From Labrys sp. WJW (GTDB lineage: Bacteria > Pseudomonadota > Alphaproteobacteria > Rhizobiales > Labraceae), in the NCBI RefSeq assembly GCF_001676615.1, contig NZ_LYXZ01000013.1, forward strand, positions 186,001-250,000: a stretch of DNA of 64,000 nucleotides, written 5' to 3'. A program made the translations under genes and the position numbers. Shown one piece after another: positions 33,940-43,779 of the stretch (positions are counted from its first letter, which is position 1; each line of letters opens with the position of its first letter). Under the pieces are notes generated by a model. It worked only from the letters and a program-made list of their open reading frames with translations. It did not search any database and had not been told where the DNA came from.

Positions 33940-36429
33940 ATGTCCGGGATGGAGCGGATCATGAGGGGCAGTCGAGGCGGGCACGGCGACAGGAATGCGT
34001 TCCCGTCGGTGAAACGAACACTGCATGCAGTGATGTTGTGCAGCCCTCTATGCGCCGTGCTTGCGGCCATCCCCGATCTGGCGTTCGCCCAATCAAACGC
34101 GCCGTCTTCCGAGCGCGTGGTCAATGTCTCGATCCGGGCTCAGCCGCTTGCCTCTGCCCTCGACGCTTTCAGCCGGGCGACAGGCTGGGAGGTCGGATAC
34201 TCGTCCTCGATCGTCCGCGGCAAGACCTCCCGGCCGGTTTCGGGCAGCATGGCGCCGATGCAGGCCCTCCAGGGCATTGTGGCCGGAAACGGCATCACCA
34301 TAAGACTGACGGGGCCGACGACCGCCGTCCTGGCAAGGCCCGAGGCTGCCGCAAGCGATGCCGTCGGTTCGATCGACGGCAACACGATCGAACTCGATCC
34401 TGTCGTCGTGCAGGCGCGGGCGGAAACGGCGTGGGGCCCGGTCCCGGGATATGTGGCGCGCCAGAGCGCCAGCGCAACCAAGACCGACACACCGTTGATC
34501 AAGACGCCTCAGTCCGTCACCGTCGTCGGCCGCAAGGAGATCGAGACCAGGCAGGCTCAGAGCGTATCCGACGTGCTGCGCTATACCCCGGGAATCGACG
34601 AGCCGATCGGCACGGCAAGCCAGCGCGACAATCTCTATTCGCGCGGTTTCCAGGCAACCCAATTCCTGGATGGCCTGCGCCTTACCGACGGTTCCTGGGG
34701 CATCAACCAGATCGACCCTTACATGCTGGAGCGCGTCGAACGTATTGGAGGCCCGGCCTCCGTCCTTTACGGACAGGCATCCCCCGGCGGGGTGATCGAG
34801 CTTGTGAGCAAGCGTCCCACGGAAGAGCCTTACCATGAGATCGCCGTGCAGACAGGCAGCTATAGGCGGCTGCAGGGCATGTTCGATTTCAGTGGCCCGC
34901 TCAACGACGACAAGACGCTGCTCTACCGTCTGACCGGCATCGCACGCACCACCGAGACGCAAATCGATTTCACCCGCGACCGCCGTCTTGCGGTGGCGCC
35001 GAGCATTACCTGGAAACCCGACGCCGACACCGATCTGACGATTTTCTCGACATACCAGAACGACCCGGACCTTGGCGAATATTATACGTTGCCGGCGGTG
35101 GGGACGGTGCTGCCCAATCCAAACGGCAAGATTCCATCCAGCCGCTATGTCGGCGAGCCCAGCTACGACATCTACTCCCGGCAAAGCGCGAGCATCGGCT
35201 ATTCGTTCGAACACCGTTTCAACGACACATGGACTCTTCGGCAGAACCTTCGCTACAGCTATATGGATGCGGAGTTCGGCGGTGTCCTGCCCTTTGGGCT
35301 GCAGGACGATAATCGTACGCTCGATCGTTATGCCATGTATGATCGGGACAAGCTGGGCCAATTCACCGTCGACACCAACGCACAGGCGAAATTCGACACC
35401 GGGCCTCTCCAGCACACGGCTCTTTTCGGCATCGACTACCAGCGCACCACGCTTGAACAGATCTACGGCTTCAACTGGTCGGTCACGCCCCTTGACATCT
35501 TCAATCCGGTTTATCAGGGGGGGATCGGCAGACCTGAGCTGATGGGCGATGATCGACAGGTCGCCAATCAACTTGGCCTGTATGGCCAGGACCAGATCGA
35601 TATCGGCAATCTCTCCGTCGTGGGAGGCCTTCGATATGACTGGTCGAGCGTCGACACCACCGATTGGGCGGACCACAGCACGAAAGTGAACGACCACGCC
35701 TTGACGGGGCGCATCGGTGCGGTCTATCGCTTCGACAATGGACTTGCGCCCTATGCCAGCTATTCGACCTCCTTCCAGCCCGAGCTCGGCACCAATCTTG
35801 GCAGCACGACCTTCAAGCCGACTGAGGGCAAACAGATCGAAGCAGGCATCAAGTACCAGCCGGTCGGCTATAACGGCTTCATCACGGCCTCCTACTTCGA
35901 TCTGAAGAAAACCAACGTCAAGACATCGACCGGGATCCCAGGCCTCTACCGGCAGACCGGAGAGGTCCATGCCAGGGGCGTCGAGCTTTCCGCCGTAGCC
36001 ACGCTCTTCGACAGCTTCAACATTCGCGCCAGCTATGCGCATCTGCTGGCCACAAATTCTCGAACGAATGAACCAACGCTCCTGGGCAAGGATGTCGTCG
36101 GCACCCCGCGCGACAGCGCTTCGATATGGGGGGATTACACTTTTGCTTCGGGGCGCCTCGCCGGCCTGACCTTGGGCTTGGGCGTGCGCTACCAAGGCTC
36201 CCGCTATGGCGATGACGAAAACACCTTCAAGGTGCCGTCCTTTACCGTCGTCGACGCGGCGATCAGCTACGACCTTGCAGCCGCGAATGCACGATTTGCG
36301 GGCTGGAAGGCTTCGCTGAACGCGACCAATCTCTTTGACAAGGAATATGTATCCTCCTGCTGGAGCCGGAATCTGTGCGGTTTCGGGAAACGGCGGACGG
36401 TCATTGGTACGCTGGCCTATCGATGGTAG
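33940..36429 (+). CDS. TonB-dependent siderophore receptor with STN signalling domain
   Basis: This outer-membrane ferric-siderophore receptor also signals to FecR. The 829-residue precursor has a signal peptide ending in AFAQ. An STN domain lies near residues 62-132 (IRAQPLASALDAFSRATGWEV, SMAPMQALQGIVAGNGI). A TonB box (ELDPVVVQA), the plug domain (VSDVLRYTPGI, SRGFQATQFLDGLRL, GGPASVLYGQASPGGVI) and the barrel follow, ending in Trp (TLAYRW). Several in-frame ATGs (33940, 33949, 33961) are possible starts, and 33961 has GGAG at six bases. The FhuA-like C-terminus and the following fhuD/fhuB genes point to a hydroxamate-type ligand, which is an inference. Confidence 0.9.
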   Translation: MSGMERIMRGSRGGHGDRNAFPSVKRTLHAVMLCSPLCAVLAAIPDLAFAQSNAPSSERVVNVSIRAQPLASALDAFSRATGWEVGYSSSIVRGKTSRPVSGSMAPMQALQGIVAGNGITIRLTGPTTAVLARPEAAASDAVGSIDGNTIELDPVVVQARAETAWGPVPGYVARQSASATKTDTPLIKTPQSVTVVGRKEIETRQAQSVSDVLRYTPGIDEPIGTASQRDNLYSRGFQATQFLDGLRLTDGSWGINQIDPYMLERVERIGGPASVLYGQASPGGVIELVSKRPTEEPYHEIAVQTGSYRRLQGMFDFSGPLNDDKTLLYRLTGIARTTETQIDFTRDRRLAVAPSITWKPDADTDLTIFSTYQNDPDLGEYYTLPAVGTVLPNPNGKIPSSRYVGEPSYDIYSRQSASIGYSFEHRFNDTWTLRQNLRYSYMDAEFGGVLPFGLQDDNRTLDRYAMYDRDKLGQFTVDTNAQAKFDTGPLQHTALFGIDYQRTTLEQIYGFNWSVTPLDIFNPVYQGGIGRPELMGDDRQVANQLGLYGQDQIDIGNLSVVGGLRYDWSSVDTTDWADHSTKVNDHALTGRIGAVYRFDNGLAPYASYSTSFQPELGTNLGSTTFKPTEGKQIEAGIKYQPVGYNGFITASYFDLKKTNVKTSTGIPGLYRQTGEVHARGVELSAVATLFDSFNIRASYAHLLATNSRTNEPTLLGKDVVGTPRDSASIWGDYTFASGRLAGLTLGLGVRYQGSRYGDDENTFKVPSFTVVDAAISYDLAAANARFAGWKASLNATNLFDKEYVSSCWSRNLCGFGKRRTVIGTLAYRW

Positions 36430-37328
36430 CGCTGGTTCGGACCGCCAGCCGACCGGGTTCAGGGCTGACACGGCGTGACTTCATCCTCGCAAGCGGCGCA
36501 ACGGTCGGGATGCTTTCCTTCTCATCAAGTGCCGTTACAGCGACGCCAGGCCCCCGTGTCGCGGTGCTGGACTGGACGCTCGCTGAAATGGCGCTGCAGC
36601 TGGGAATGAACGTCGTGGCCTTGACAGAGATCGCCGGCTACCGGGATTGGGTGGGAACACCGGCGCTTTCCAGTGCCACCATCGAGCTCGGGCTGCGCAC
36701 GACCCCGAACCTGGAGATGCTGGCGCAGGTGGTGCCGGACGTCGTGTTCGTCAACGAAACCCAAAAGGCCTCCGCCACGGCCATCGAGTCCATCGCGCCT
36801 TGTGTCTCCGCCAGCATTTTCAGTGCCGATGGGCATCCCTACCTTCACGCGCAAAGGGAACTGTCTCGGCTGGCTGCGCAATTCGGGCGGGGTGCGGAGG
36901 CGTGCTTCGCTATCGAGGCGGCCAATCGCGCCATCATCGAGGCAAAAGCTGCGATCGGCGGTTTTGACCGGCCGCTCTATCTCGCCCGTTTTGTTGATCC
37001 TCGTCATCTCATGGTCTTCGGCGCGGGGAGTCTGTTCCAGGACGTGCTTGATGGCATCGACCTCCGCAATGCCTGGCGGGGCCAGACCAGTGCATGGGGC
37101 TTCACCATAACCGGCGTGGATGCCCTGGCCGCAGATCGCGACGCCCATCTGATCTATCTCGGGCTCGGCGAGAAAGAGCTGCAACGCGCCGAGGCCGAGA
37201 GCGCAATCTGGAGGAACCTGCCCTTCATCCGTCAACGGCGCGTCAGCGTGTTGCCTGGTCTTTGGTTCTTTGGAGCGGTGGCGAGCGCCGAGCGCTTCGC
37301 CCGCGCCATCGGCCAAGCCCTCGGGTGA
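36423..37328 (+). CDS. Tat-exported siderophore-binding protein, FhuD-like
   Basis: This periplasmic binding protein for a ferric siderophore is 301 residues long. The N-terminus has a twin-arginine signal (LTRRDFILASG) followed by a hydrophobic stretch, so export is folded via Tat, as common for alphaproteobacterial FhuD proteins. The class III binding-protein fold begins RVAVLDWTLAEMALQLGMNVV. The ATG overlaps the receptor stop by seven bases, indicating one operon, and fhuB follows after 10 bases. Ligand identity is not visible in sequence. Confidence 0.87.
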   Translation: MVALVRTASRPGSGLTRRDFILASGATVGMLSFSSSAVTATPGPRVAVLDWTLAEMALQLGMNVVALTEIAGYRDWVGTPALSSATIELGLRTTPNLEMLAQVVPDVVFVNETQKASATAIESIAPCVSASIFSADGHPYLHAQRELSRLAAQFGRGAEACFAIEAANRAIIEAKAAIGGFDRPLYLARFVDPRHLMVFGAGSLFQDVLDGIDLRNAWRGQTSAWGFTITGVDALAADRDAHLIYLGLGEKELQRAEAESAIWRNLPFIRQRRVSVLPGLWFFGAVASAERFARAIGQALG

Positions 37329-37338
37329 GCGGACGAGT

Positions 37339-39387
37339 ATGTTTTGCTCCTCAAGCAGCGAGACCACAGGCAGGGGCCGGATCGCATCGGCGATTGGGGC
37401 ACTCGTTGTGCTTTTCCTCCTCGGCCTCTGCCTCCACAATATTGCCGCCATCCTGCCGGCTAGCCGATGGGGGGAAGTCTTTCGCGGTCCCCCCGTCGAT
37501 GACATACCCCTCATCCTGTTGAGGGAAAGCCTTTTGCCCAGGCTGATCGTGGCGGTCCTGTGCGGCTGGGCCCTCGGCCTGGCCGGGGCGCTCTTCCAGG
37601 TGATCCTGCGCAACAAGCTGGCCGAACCCACGACGCTCGGCGTATCGGCAGGTGCGCAGCTTGCCCTCGTCGCAAGCACGTTCTGGCTGCCCGAACTCTG
37701 GGGCATTGGCAGGCTTGCCGTTGCGTTCGCTGGGGCGGCAGGAGCGACAGGGACTGTCTTTCTGCTGGCCTGGGATCGGATTCTTTCTCCCGGCAGACTG
37801 ATTTCTGCCGGCCTTTTCGTTTGCCTCTATTGTGGTGCGCTTGCCACGGTTCCGGTTCTGCTTCACGGCGAGGCCTTGCGAGGATTGTTCGTTTGGAGCA
37901 GCGGTTCCCTGTTGCAGGACGGCTGGTCGGCGGCGTGGCAACTCGCTGCGCTCATAGGGCCGATCTCAATCATCGTCTTTCCCCTCACTCGGTCCATGTC
38001 CCTCCTGGCTCTGGAAGACGCCCATGCCAGTGCCCTGGGTCTGTCCGTGAAGCTTTGGAGGATGACGGGAATCCTGCTTGCGATGCTGCTTTCCGCGACC
38101 GTGGTCAGCGCCGTCGGCGTCATAGGTTTTATCGGCCTGGCGGCGCCCGCATTGACGCGACTGGCAGGGGCAAGGAGCCCTGCCAGCCTCATCGCCTGGT
38201 CCCCGGCAGCCGGGAGCCTGCTGCTGGTCGCTGCGGACCAAGGCGTTCAGGCCCTCTTCCCCGCAAGCGCCGAACTGCCGACCGGTATCGCCACCGCGAT
38301 CATCGGCTCCTCGCTGGTCCTGTGGCTATCGCGCCGGGCAGCGCCTGAACCGCCGGCCGGCAACGATGGCTCTGATCCTCTGGCGCGGCGTCTCTCGAAA
38401 CCGGCACTATGGCTGTCGCTACTGGCGTTCGCCCTAGGTGCACTCGCATGGATGTCAGTCCATCTCGGTCAGGGACCCACAGGCTGGCATTTCGGTTCGG
38501 GCGATGCGTGGGAGAGAGTCCTTTCTCTCAGACTTCCCCGCGTCGCAGTCGCATTGGCGGCAGGTGCCGCGCTCGGGGGCGCGGGCATGCTGATACAGCG
38601 TCTCACGGGCAATCCCATGGCGTCGCCGGAACTGCTCGGCATTTCTTCGGGCGCCGCACTCGCCATTGTGGCGGCAGTGCTCTGGTTGCCCATCGATAAT
38701 GCTGTCTATCAAACAGCGGCAGCTTCAGCCGGCGGGGCGGCAGCTCTCCTTGCCCTGCTCGTGCAGACCCGGCGGGGCCCTTTCGCTTCCGGGCGGCTGG
38801 TGCTGGTCGGTGTGATGCTCGGCACATTCATGAGTGCCGTCGTCAGTCTGCTGCTGGTCAGCGGCGATCCCAGGATGGCTGGCTTGTTGCCGTGGATGGC
38901 CGGCACGACCTATCAAGCGACGTTCTGGAGTGCCGGAATCGTCACGCTGATGACGGGTGTCGGTCTGGCGAGTGCTGCCGCCACAGCACGCTGGCTCACG
39001 ATACTGCCTCTCGGGCAGGTCATCTCCCGCGGTGTCGGCGTCCCGATCAGGGCGAGCCATATCGTGCTGATTTCCATCACCGCGCTGCTCACGGGGACTG
39101 CCGTGGTGTCGGTCGGGCCCCTTAGCTTCGTGGGGCTGCTCGCGCCCCACATGGTTACGATGTCGGGGCTGCAACGCCCGTTGCACCAGCTTTTCGGCTC
39201 GGCCATGCTGGGCGCGTGCTTGATGGTTCTCGCCGACTGGCTTGGCAGAAACCTGTTGTTTCCCTTTGAAATACCAGCCGGCCTTTTCGCCGCAATAGTC
39301 AGCGGGCCCTATTTCTTCTTCCTGATGTGGAGCAGCGCCAAGGCTAGACTACCGTATGGGTTTGGTGTCTCACGATCGAACGGATAA
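37339..39387 (+). CDS. fused iron-siderophore permease, FhuB-like
   Basis: This 682-residue inner-membrane protein consists of two tandem FecCD-type halves, as in FhuB, with about 20 transmembrane helices. The first half has LRNKLAEPTTLGVSAGAQL and GFIGLAAPALTRLAGAR. The second half has LTGNPMASPELLGISSGAAL and LSFVGLLAPHMVTMSGLQ. Each half carries the loop that contacts the ATPase. No ATPase gene follows. The next gene is unrelated and on the opposite strand, so the transporter must borrow an ATPase encoded elsewhere. Confidence 0.9.
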   Translation: MFCSSSSETTGRGRIASAIGALVVLFLLGLCLHNIAAILPASRWGEVFRGPPVDDIPLILLRESLLPRLIVAVLCGWALGLAGALFQVILRNKLAEPTTLGVSAGAQLALVASTFWLPELWGIGRLAVAFAGAAGATGTVFLLAWDRILSPGRLISAGLFVCLYCGALATVPVLLHGEALRGLFVWSSGSLLQDGWSAAWQLAALIGPISIIVFPLTRSMSLLALEDAHASALGLSVKLWRMTGILLAMLLSATVVSAVGVIGFIGLAAPALTRLAGARSPASLIAWSPAAGSLLLVAADQGVQALFPASAELPTGIATAIIGSSLVLWLSRRAAPEPPAGNDGSDPLARRLSKPALWLSLLAFALGALAWMSVHLGQGPTGWHFGSGDAWERVLSLRLPRVAVALAAGAALGGAGMLIQRLTGNPMASPELLGISSGAALAIVAAVLWLPIDNAVYQTAAASAGGAAALLALLVQTRRGPFASGRLVLVGVMLGTFMSAVVSLLLVSGDPRMAGLLPWMAGTTYQATFWSAGIVTLMTGVGLASAAATARWLTILPLGQVISRGVGVPIRASHIVLISITALLTGTAVVSVGPLSFVGLLAPHMVTMSGLQRPLHQLFGSAMLGACLMVLADWLGRNLLFPFEIPAGLFAAIVSGPYFFFLMWSSAKARLPYGFGVSRSNG

Positions 39388-39524
39388 GCCGTTCCGCCAT
39401 CGCATCGCGGCTTGGCATGACCGTTGTGAAGCCTGGTCTCGCGACAATCGACCAAGCGGGCATTCGACGTTGGCTTGCCAAGACGAGGGCTCGCCTTGCC
39501 TCCCGGAACGACCCATCGGTCTCA

Positions 39525-39803
39525 CTACCTTCTGAACATATAGATAGGGCGATATCGGATCACTGGCGAGCCATAGAAGAACGGATCATCGTAGAACCAG
39601 CTTTGCTCAATCGCGGCTCGATTGGCCTTGCGGCCGAGATCGAGCCGTAGCAGACAATTGGCGAAGCCGTCAGTTCCTTTCTTGAAACCATAGCCTCTGC
39701 AGCTTTGTTCATCTGCCGCACGCCTTTCGGCGGGCGTTATGGTTGCACAGCTGGCGAGCGTCGCTGCCAGGCTTATCGCAAGCACCATCTTATGCATCAT
39801 CAT
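39525..39803 (-). CDS. small lipoprotein, unknown function
   Basis: The 92-residue product from the ATG at 39803 has a hydrophobic N-terminus with a lipobox (LAATLASC) near residue 18. The mature part contains SCRGYGFKKGTDGFANCLLRLD, a pattern seen in small rhizobial lipoproteins of unknown role, and ends with an aromatic-rich segment (FYDDPFFYG). Several clustered ATGs and no clear ribosome site leave the start uncertain. It is isolated between the iron operon and the ABC exporter gene, and nothing else is visible at 39388-39524 or 39804-40096. Confidence 0.6.
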   Translation of the reverse strand: MMMHKMVLAISLAATLASCATITPAERRAADEQSCRGYGFKKGTDGFANCLLRLDLGRKANRAAIEQSWFYDDPFFYGSPVIRYRPIYMFRR

Positions 39804-40096
39804 CGGCGTCCATTGCTCGGCGCGATGCATCAGCTTCGCGCGCGTCTGGTCCTCGAATGCTGACATCAGCAATGCTGATGCAGCGGTCCGTGTCAATCAG
39901 AACCAAGGGGTGTGAGCCGCTCCGGCTTCTGCGGCGGGATGATGTCGCACCGTCAGGATCGCCTTGTACCTCGGACGGCGTGGCCTGGTTCTCCAATGCA
40001 TAGGGACACTCGCCCTCCCAATTTATCGCTCGCTCGAAGGTTTGCCCCACCTCTGCGACATATGGGATATTCTCGCTGCCAGGGAAGGTCTTTTCA

Positions 40097-43000
40097 TTAG
40101 ACCGCCAGCACAGCCTTTTCGCCGGGTGCCCACCCGGCCGACTGATGGCCGATCAACGAAGCATAGAAACCGCCCAGCTTCATCAGATCACGGTGTATGC
40201 CTCGCTCCACGATCCGCCCACCCCGCATGACCAGGATTTCATCAGCCCCGAGGATCGTCGAAAGGCGATGGGCGATGATGATGGTGGTGCGATCGACCAT
40301 GAGTTCATCGAGAGCGGTTCGGACATGCGCCTCGCTCGCCGCATCGAGATGCGAGGTTGCTTCATCCAGGATCAGGACCGGTGCGTTCTTGAGGAAGGCG
40401 CGAGCGATGGATATTCGCTGCCGTTGGCCTCCGGAGAGCTGGACGCCGCGTTCGCCGACATTGGTATCGAGACCGGCAGGCAGCGACGCGACAAAACCCG
40501 CCAGGGCGGCCCGCTGAATGGCCCGGTTCAGGTCGACCTCGCTTGCGCCTGGACGCGCGAGCCGAATGTTTTCGGCCAGGGTAGCATTGAAAAGATAGGT
40601 GTCCTGCGCGACGAGCGCGATATGCTCGCGCAGACTGTCCTGCGCGATATCGCGCAGGTCGCAGCCATTGATCGTGATGCGCCCCTGCTGCGGATCCCAA
40701 AATCGGAGCATCAAATTGGCGATGGTGGTCTTGCCGGCTCCCGACGAGCCGACAAGGGCAATCCTTGCTCCGGCCGGTACCTTGAAGTCGATATTCTCGA
40801 GAACGCCCCTTTCCGTGTTGTCGTAGGAGAAGGTTACGCCTTCGAATGCCAAGGTGGATCCACCCGCTGAACGGGGCAAGATCTTCGGGCCGTCGACGAC
40901 GGGGACAGGCTCCACATGGACGGCATGGACGCGCCGCGTGGAGGCGATGGAATCGGCGAGTTGCCGTGCCGCCTGGGCGAGTTCCGATATGGGCGCAAAG
41001 GCTGCGGAAGCAAGCAGCGTGACGAGTGGCAGGAATGTCGGCTCGAACGCATGCGTGTGGATCAGCAGGGCGGCGATCATCAACACGGATGCGGAGCCGA
41101 GAGCCGAAATCATTTCCTGCTCGGCGGTCTGGAAGGAAAGGTCCGCATTGAGAGCCACTCTTGTGCGCTGATACCCGGCGATCTGGCTTGCGAAGAGCTT
41201 TCTGCGTATGCCGATCGCGCGAAAGGCAATGAGTTCAGCCATGCCCTGCACGGTGTCGACAACGAAGGCATTGAGCCCGCCCAGTTCGGCGCGGGCCCGG
41301 CCGCCGAGGGTATCGACCTTGCGGCGTGCGAACACCGGTGCGAGGCCGGCATAGGTCAGGAAGGGCAGGAGCACGAGAGCGGTCGGCCAGGCGATGATCG
41401 TCAGGGCGGTCAAGACCGACAGCGGCACCAGTAGCGCCACCATTGCAGGTGCCACAACATGGGCGAAGAAATACTCGACCGTCTCGACATCCTGGGTGCC
41501 GAGCGAGATGAGGTCACCGGAGCGGCGCTTGAGCAGGTAGGCCGGTGCGCGCTTTTCCAACGCCAGATAGAGATCGACCCTCATCCGGGCAAGCAGCCTG
41601 TAAGCCATGTCATGCGATCGCCAGGATTCGTTCCATTGCAGGAAGGCCGCGAATGGCACCAGTGCCGCCATCCACAGAAGGTATGGGCCGAACGATGAGC
41701 CCGTCTTGATTGCCGCGACCGTCAGGGCACTGAGTGCGCTGACGCCGACCAGGGCGTAGACACGCCCCACGCCCGAGGTGACGGTCAGGATCAACTGCCG
41801 GCGCCAGGGCCCGATCAGGCTGAAAAGCGTTGCAAGGGTCTGGAACGGCGTGAGACCCGAGGCAATCCTCTCGCCCTCGGTCAGCTGAGGTTTTGGGGAA
41901 GGAGCCTGGAGGATATCCGCTGCGTTCGCCTCCGGCGTTCGCCGGCCCGTATCAAAGTCGAGCACCGTATCGTGCGCGCTGAACGCGGCCTGCTCGGCCA
42001 TCAGTTTGCGGTATGGACCGTCGCGACCGATGAGCTCGGCATGCGTGCCGCTATCGGCAATACCACCGTCGGCGACCACGATGATGCGATCGGCGTTGAT
42101 CACGCTCGACAGCCGATGAGCGAGAACAATCGTCGTTCGCTGCCTGGCAAGGTCATCGAGGGCGGTCTGGATAAGGCTTTCGTTTTCGGCATCGACCGAC
42201 GACAAGGCTTCGTCGAGAACGAGGATGGGGGCGTCGCGCAAAATGGCGCGCGCAATTGCAATGCGCTGCCGCTGGCCGCCGGAAAGGCGCAGGCCGCGTT
42301 CCCCGATGATGGTCCCATAGCCACGCGGCAGCGCGGTGATGAACCCGTGAGCATTGGCGGCGCGCGCCGCCGCCTTCACCTGTTCGGTCGTCGCATCGGG
42401 TCGCGCAATAAGGATGTTGTCCTCGACCGTTCCATAGAAGAGGTAGGTATCCTGCTGCACGACGGCGATCTGTTCGCGGATATGATCGGCGGCAAGCGTC
42501 GTGGCGTCCCGCCCGCCAAGGCGGATCATGCCGGCATCGGGATCGTAGAACCGCAGCAGAAGCTTGACGATTGTCGATTTACCCGAGCCGCTGTGGCCGA
42601 CGATCCCCAGGCGTTCGCCGGCCTTGACCTCGAACGAGATACCCTTCAGGGCGACGCCCCTCTCGTCGGAATAGCTGAACCGCACATCGTCAAAGCCGAT
42701 CGAAGGCTCCAGTTTTGGACAAGCGGACGTCTCACGCGGTTGCCGCGGCGGCTTTGCCTGCAGCAATGCCTTGATTCCCGCGGCCGCCGCATTGGCCACC
42801 ATTCCGCGATGGAGCAGGGTACGCAGATCCCGCTGGGGGCGGAACACTTCGGTCCCCGTCATCAGAACGATCAGCAGCGCTTCGATGCTCATTTCGCCAT
42901 GACTGACGCGCCAGGCCCCGAGTGCGACGGCGGCGGACGCACCGCCGGCAATGGCGAGGTCCGTCAGCGCCCGGCTCATCAGGCTGGCCTGTAAGACGAA

Positions 43001-43711
43001 CAGCGTGCTTTCCGCCAATTGGTTCGCTTTCAGCCTAAGCCGCTCGCCGAATGCCGCGCTCTGCCCGAAGGCCTTGAGTGTCGGCAAGCCCTGGACCGCA
43101 TCCAGGAAATCGGCGCCGAACGCTTTGAAGGAGCGCACGCGTCGCATCGTCGACTCCTCGCCAATGCGCTTGAGAACCACCGGGAAAACCAAGGCGAGGA
43201 TGGCTGCGCCCGAGATTACCGCCGCTACCGGGACATCCCAGAACGACAGAACGGCAAACAGCAAAACCGGTGCGAGCAGAGCGATAGCCAGTTGCGGGAG
43301 AAACTGGCCGAAAAAGGTCTGCAATTGTTCGACGCCATCGATTGTCGAGAGGGCTATGCTGCCCGTCCGCCGTTCGGCGAGCCAGGCAGGCCCGAGCTCA
43401 ACGATATGGTCGTAGAGGTTAAGCCTCATCCGGTCCTGAACCTGCGCCGCCGTGCCGTGCGCCACCATCGCGCGCCAATATTCCAGGCCCATGCGCGATA
43501 GGATGACCGCCACGAGCAGACCGATCGCGATCATCAGATCGGGCAGTGGGGTACCTTCGAATAGGCGCGCGATCAGCCAGCCTAGGATGGCGAACCTTGC
43601 GATTCCGAGTGCAAGAGAGAGAAATCCAAGCGCCACGGCCATGGCGATGCGAACCCGAAATCCCCTTGTCGCCGTCCAGAGTTGCGCGTCAAAATGCATG
43701 TCGAGGCCCAT
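40097..43711 (-). CDS. fused double ABC transporter of the exporter fold (CydDC/IrtAB-like)
   Basis: This single polypeptide of about 1204 residues contains two complete exporter-type half-transporters. The first membrane domain is in residues 1-320 and its nucleotide-binding domain in about 335-560 (GHSGSGKST, LSGGQRQR, LVLDEALSSVD). The second membrane domain is at about 625-925 and its ATPase at about 960-1185 (GSSGAGKTT, LSGGQRQR, LILDEATSHLD). Fused pairs of this type include thiol exporters of the CydDC kind and siderophore importers such as YbtPQ/IrtAB. The upstream-most GTG (43741) lies inside a repeated operator, so I prefer ATG 43711. The substrate is unknown. Confidence 0.85.
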   Translation of the reverse strand: MGLDMHFDAQLWTATRGFRVRIAMAVALGFLSLALGIARFAILGWLIARLFEGTPLPDLMIAIGLLVAVILSRMGLEYWRAMVAHGTAAQVQDRMRLNLYDHIVELGPAWLAERRTGSIALSTIDGVEQLQTFFGQFLPQLAIALLAPVLLFAVLSFWDVPVAAVISGAAILALVFPVVLKRIGEESTMRRVRSFKAFGADFLDAVQGLPTLKAFGQSAAFGERLRLKANQLAESTLFVLQASLMSRALTDLAIAGGASAAVALGAWRVSHGEMSIEALLIVLMTGTEVFRPQRDLRTLLHRGMVANAAAAGIKALLQAKPPRQPRETSACPKLEPSIGFDDVRFSYSDERGVALKGISFEVKAGERLGIVGHSGSGKSTIVKLLLRFYDPDAGMIRLGGRDATTLAADHIREQIAVVQQDTYLFYGTVEDNILIARPDATTEQVKAAARAANAHGFITALPRGYGTIIGERGLRLSGGQRQRIAIARAILRDAPILVLDEALSSVDAENESLIQTALDDLARQRTTIVLAHRLSSVINADRIIVVADGGIADSGTHAELIGRDGPYRKLMAEQAAFSAHDTVLDFDTGRRTPEANAADILQAPSPKPQLTEGERIASGLTPFQTLATLFSLIGPWRRQLILTVTSGVGRVYALVGVSALSALTVAAIKTGSSFGPYLLWMAALVPFAAFLQWNESWRSHDMAYRLLARMRVDLYLALEKRAPAYLLKRRSGDLISLGTQDVETVEYFFAHVVAPAMVALLVPLSVLTALTIIAWPTALVLLPFLTYAGLAPVFARRKVDTLGGRARAELGGLNAFVVDTVQGMAELIAFRAIGIRRKLFASQIAGYQRTRVALNADLSFQTAEQEMISALGSASVLMIAALLIHTHAFEPTFLPLVTLLASAAFAPISELAQAARQLADSIASTRRVHAVHVEPVPVVDGPKILPRSAGGSTLAFEGVTFSYDNTERGVLENIDFKVPAGARIALVGSSGAGKTTIANLMLRFWDPQQGRITINGCDLRDIAQDSLREHIALVAQDTYLFNATLAENIRLARPGASEVDLNRAIQRAALAGFVASLPAGLDTNVGERGVQLSGGQRQRISIARAFLKNAPVLILDEATSHLDAASEAHVRTALDELMVDRTTIIIAHRLSTILGADEILVMRGGRIVERGIHRDLMKLGGFYASLIGHQSAGWAPGEKAVLAV

Positions 43712-43730
43712 GAGAAGCGGTAACCTGCTT

Positions 43731-43744
43731 GTAGCTATCACTAC
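43731..43744. promoter_or_regulatory. 14-bp near-palindrome before the fused exporter gene
   Basis: The minus strand reads GTAGTGATAGCTAC, identical to the site at 48910-48923 and one base different from the site at 48739-48752. Outer GTAG/CTAC arms form an inverted repeat. A weaker relative (GTAGTATCAATTAC) lies at 43770-43783. It is positioned between the dual ATPase gene and the exporter gene, where it could control an internal promoter. The RpiR-type protein encoded nearby is the obvious candidate binder. Confidence 0.55.
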
Positions 43745-43779
43745 GAACTCATTGCGTATAGGCCAAATTGTAGTATCAA

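Noticed and set aside
34093..36471. 792-codon minus-strand open frame opposite the first siderophore receptor
   Set aside because: It is a shadow of the receptor gene. The composition is that of reversed coding sequence, and no family motif or ribosome site is visible.
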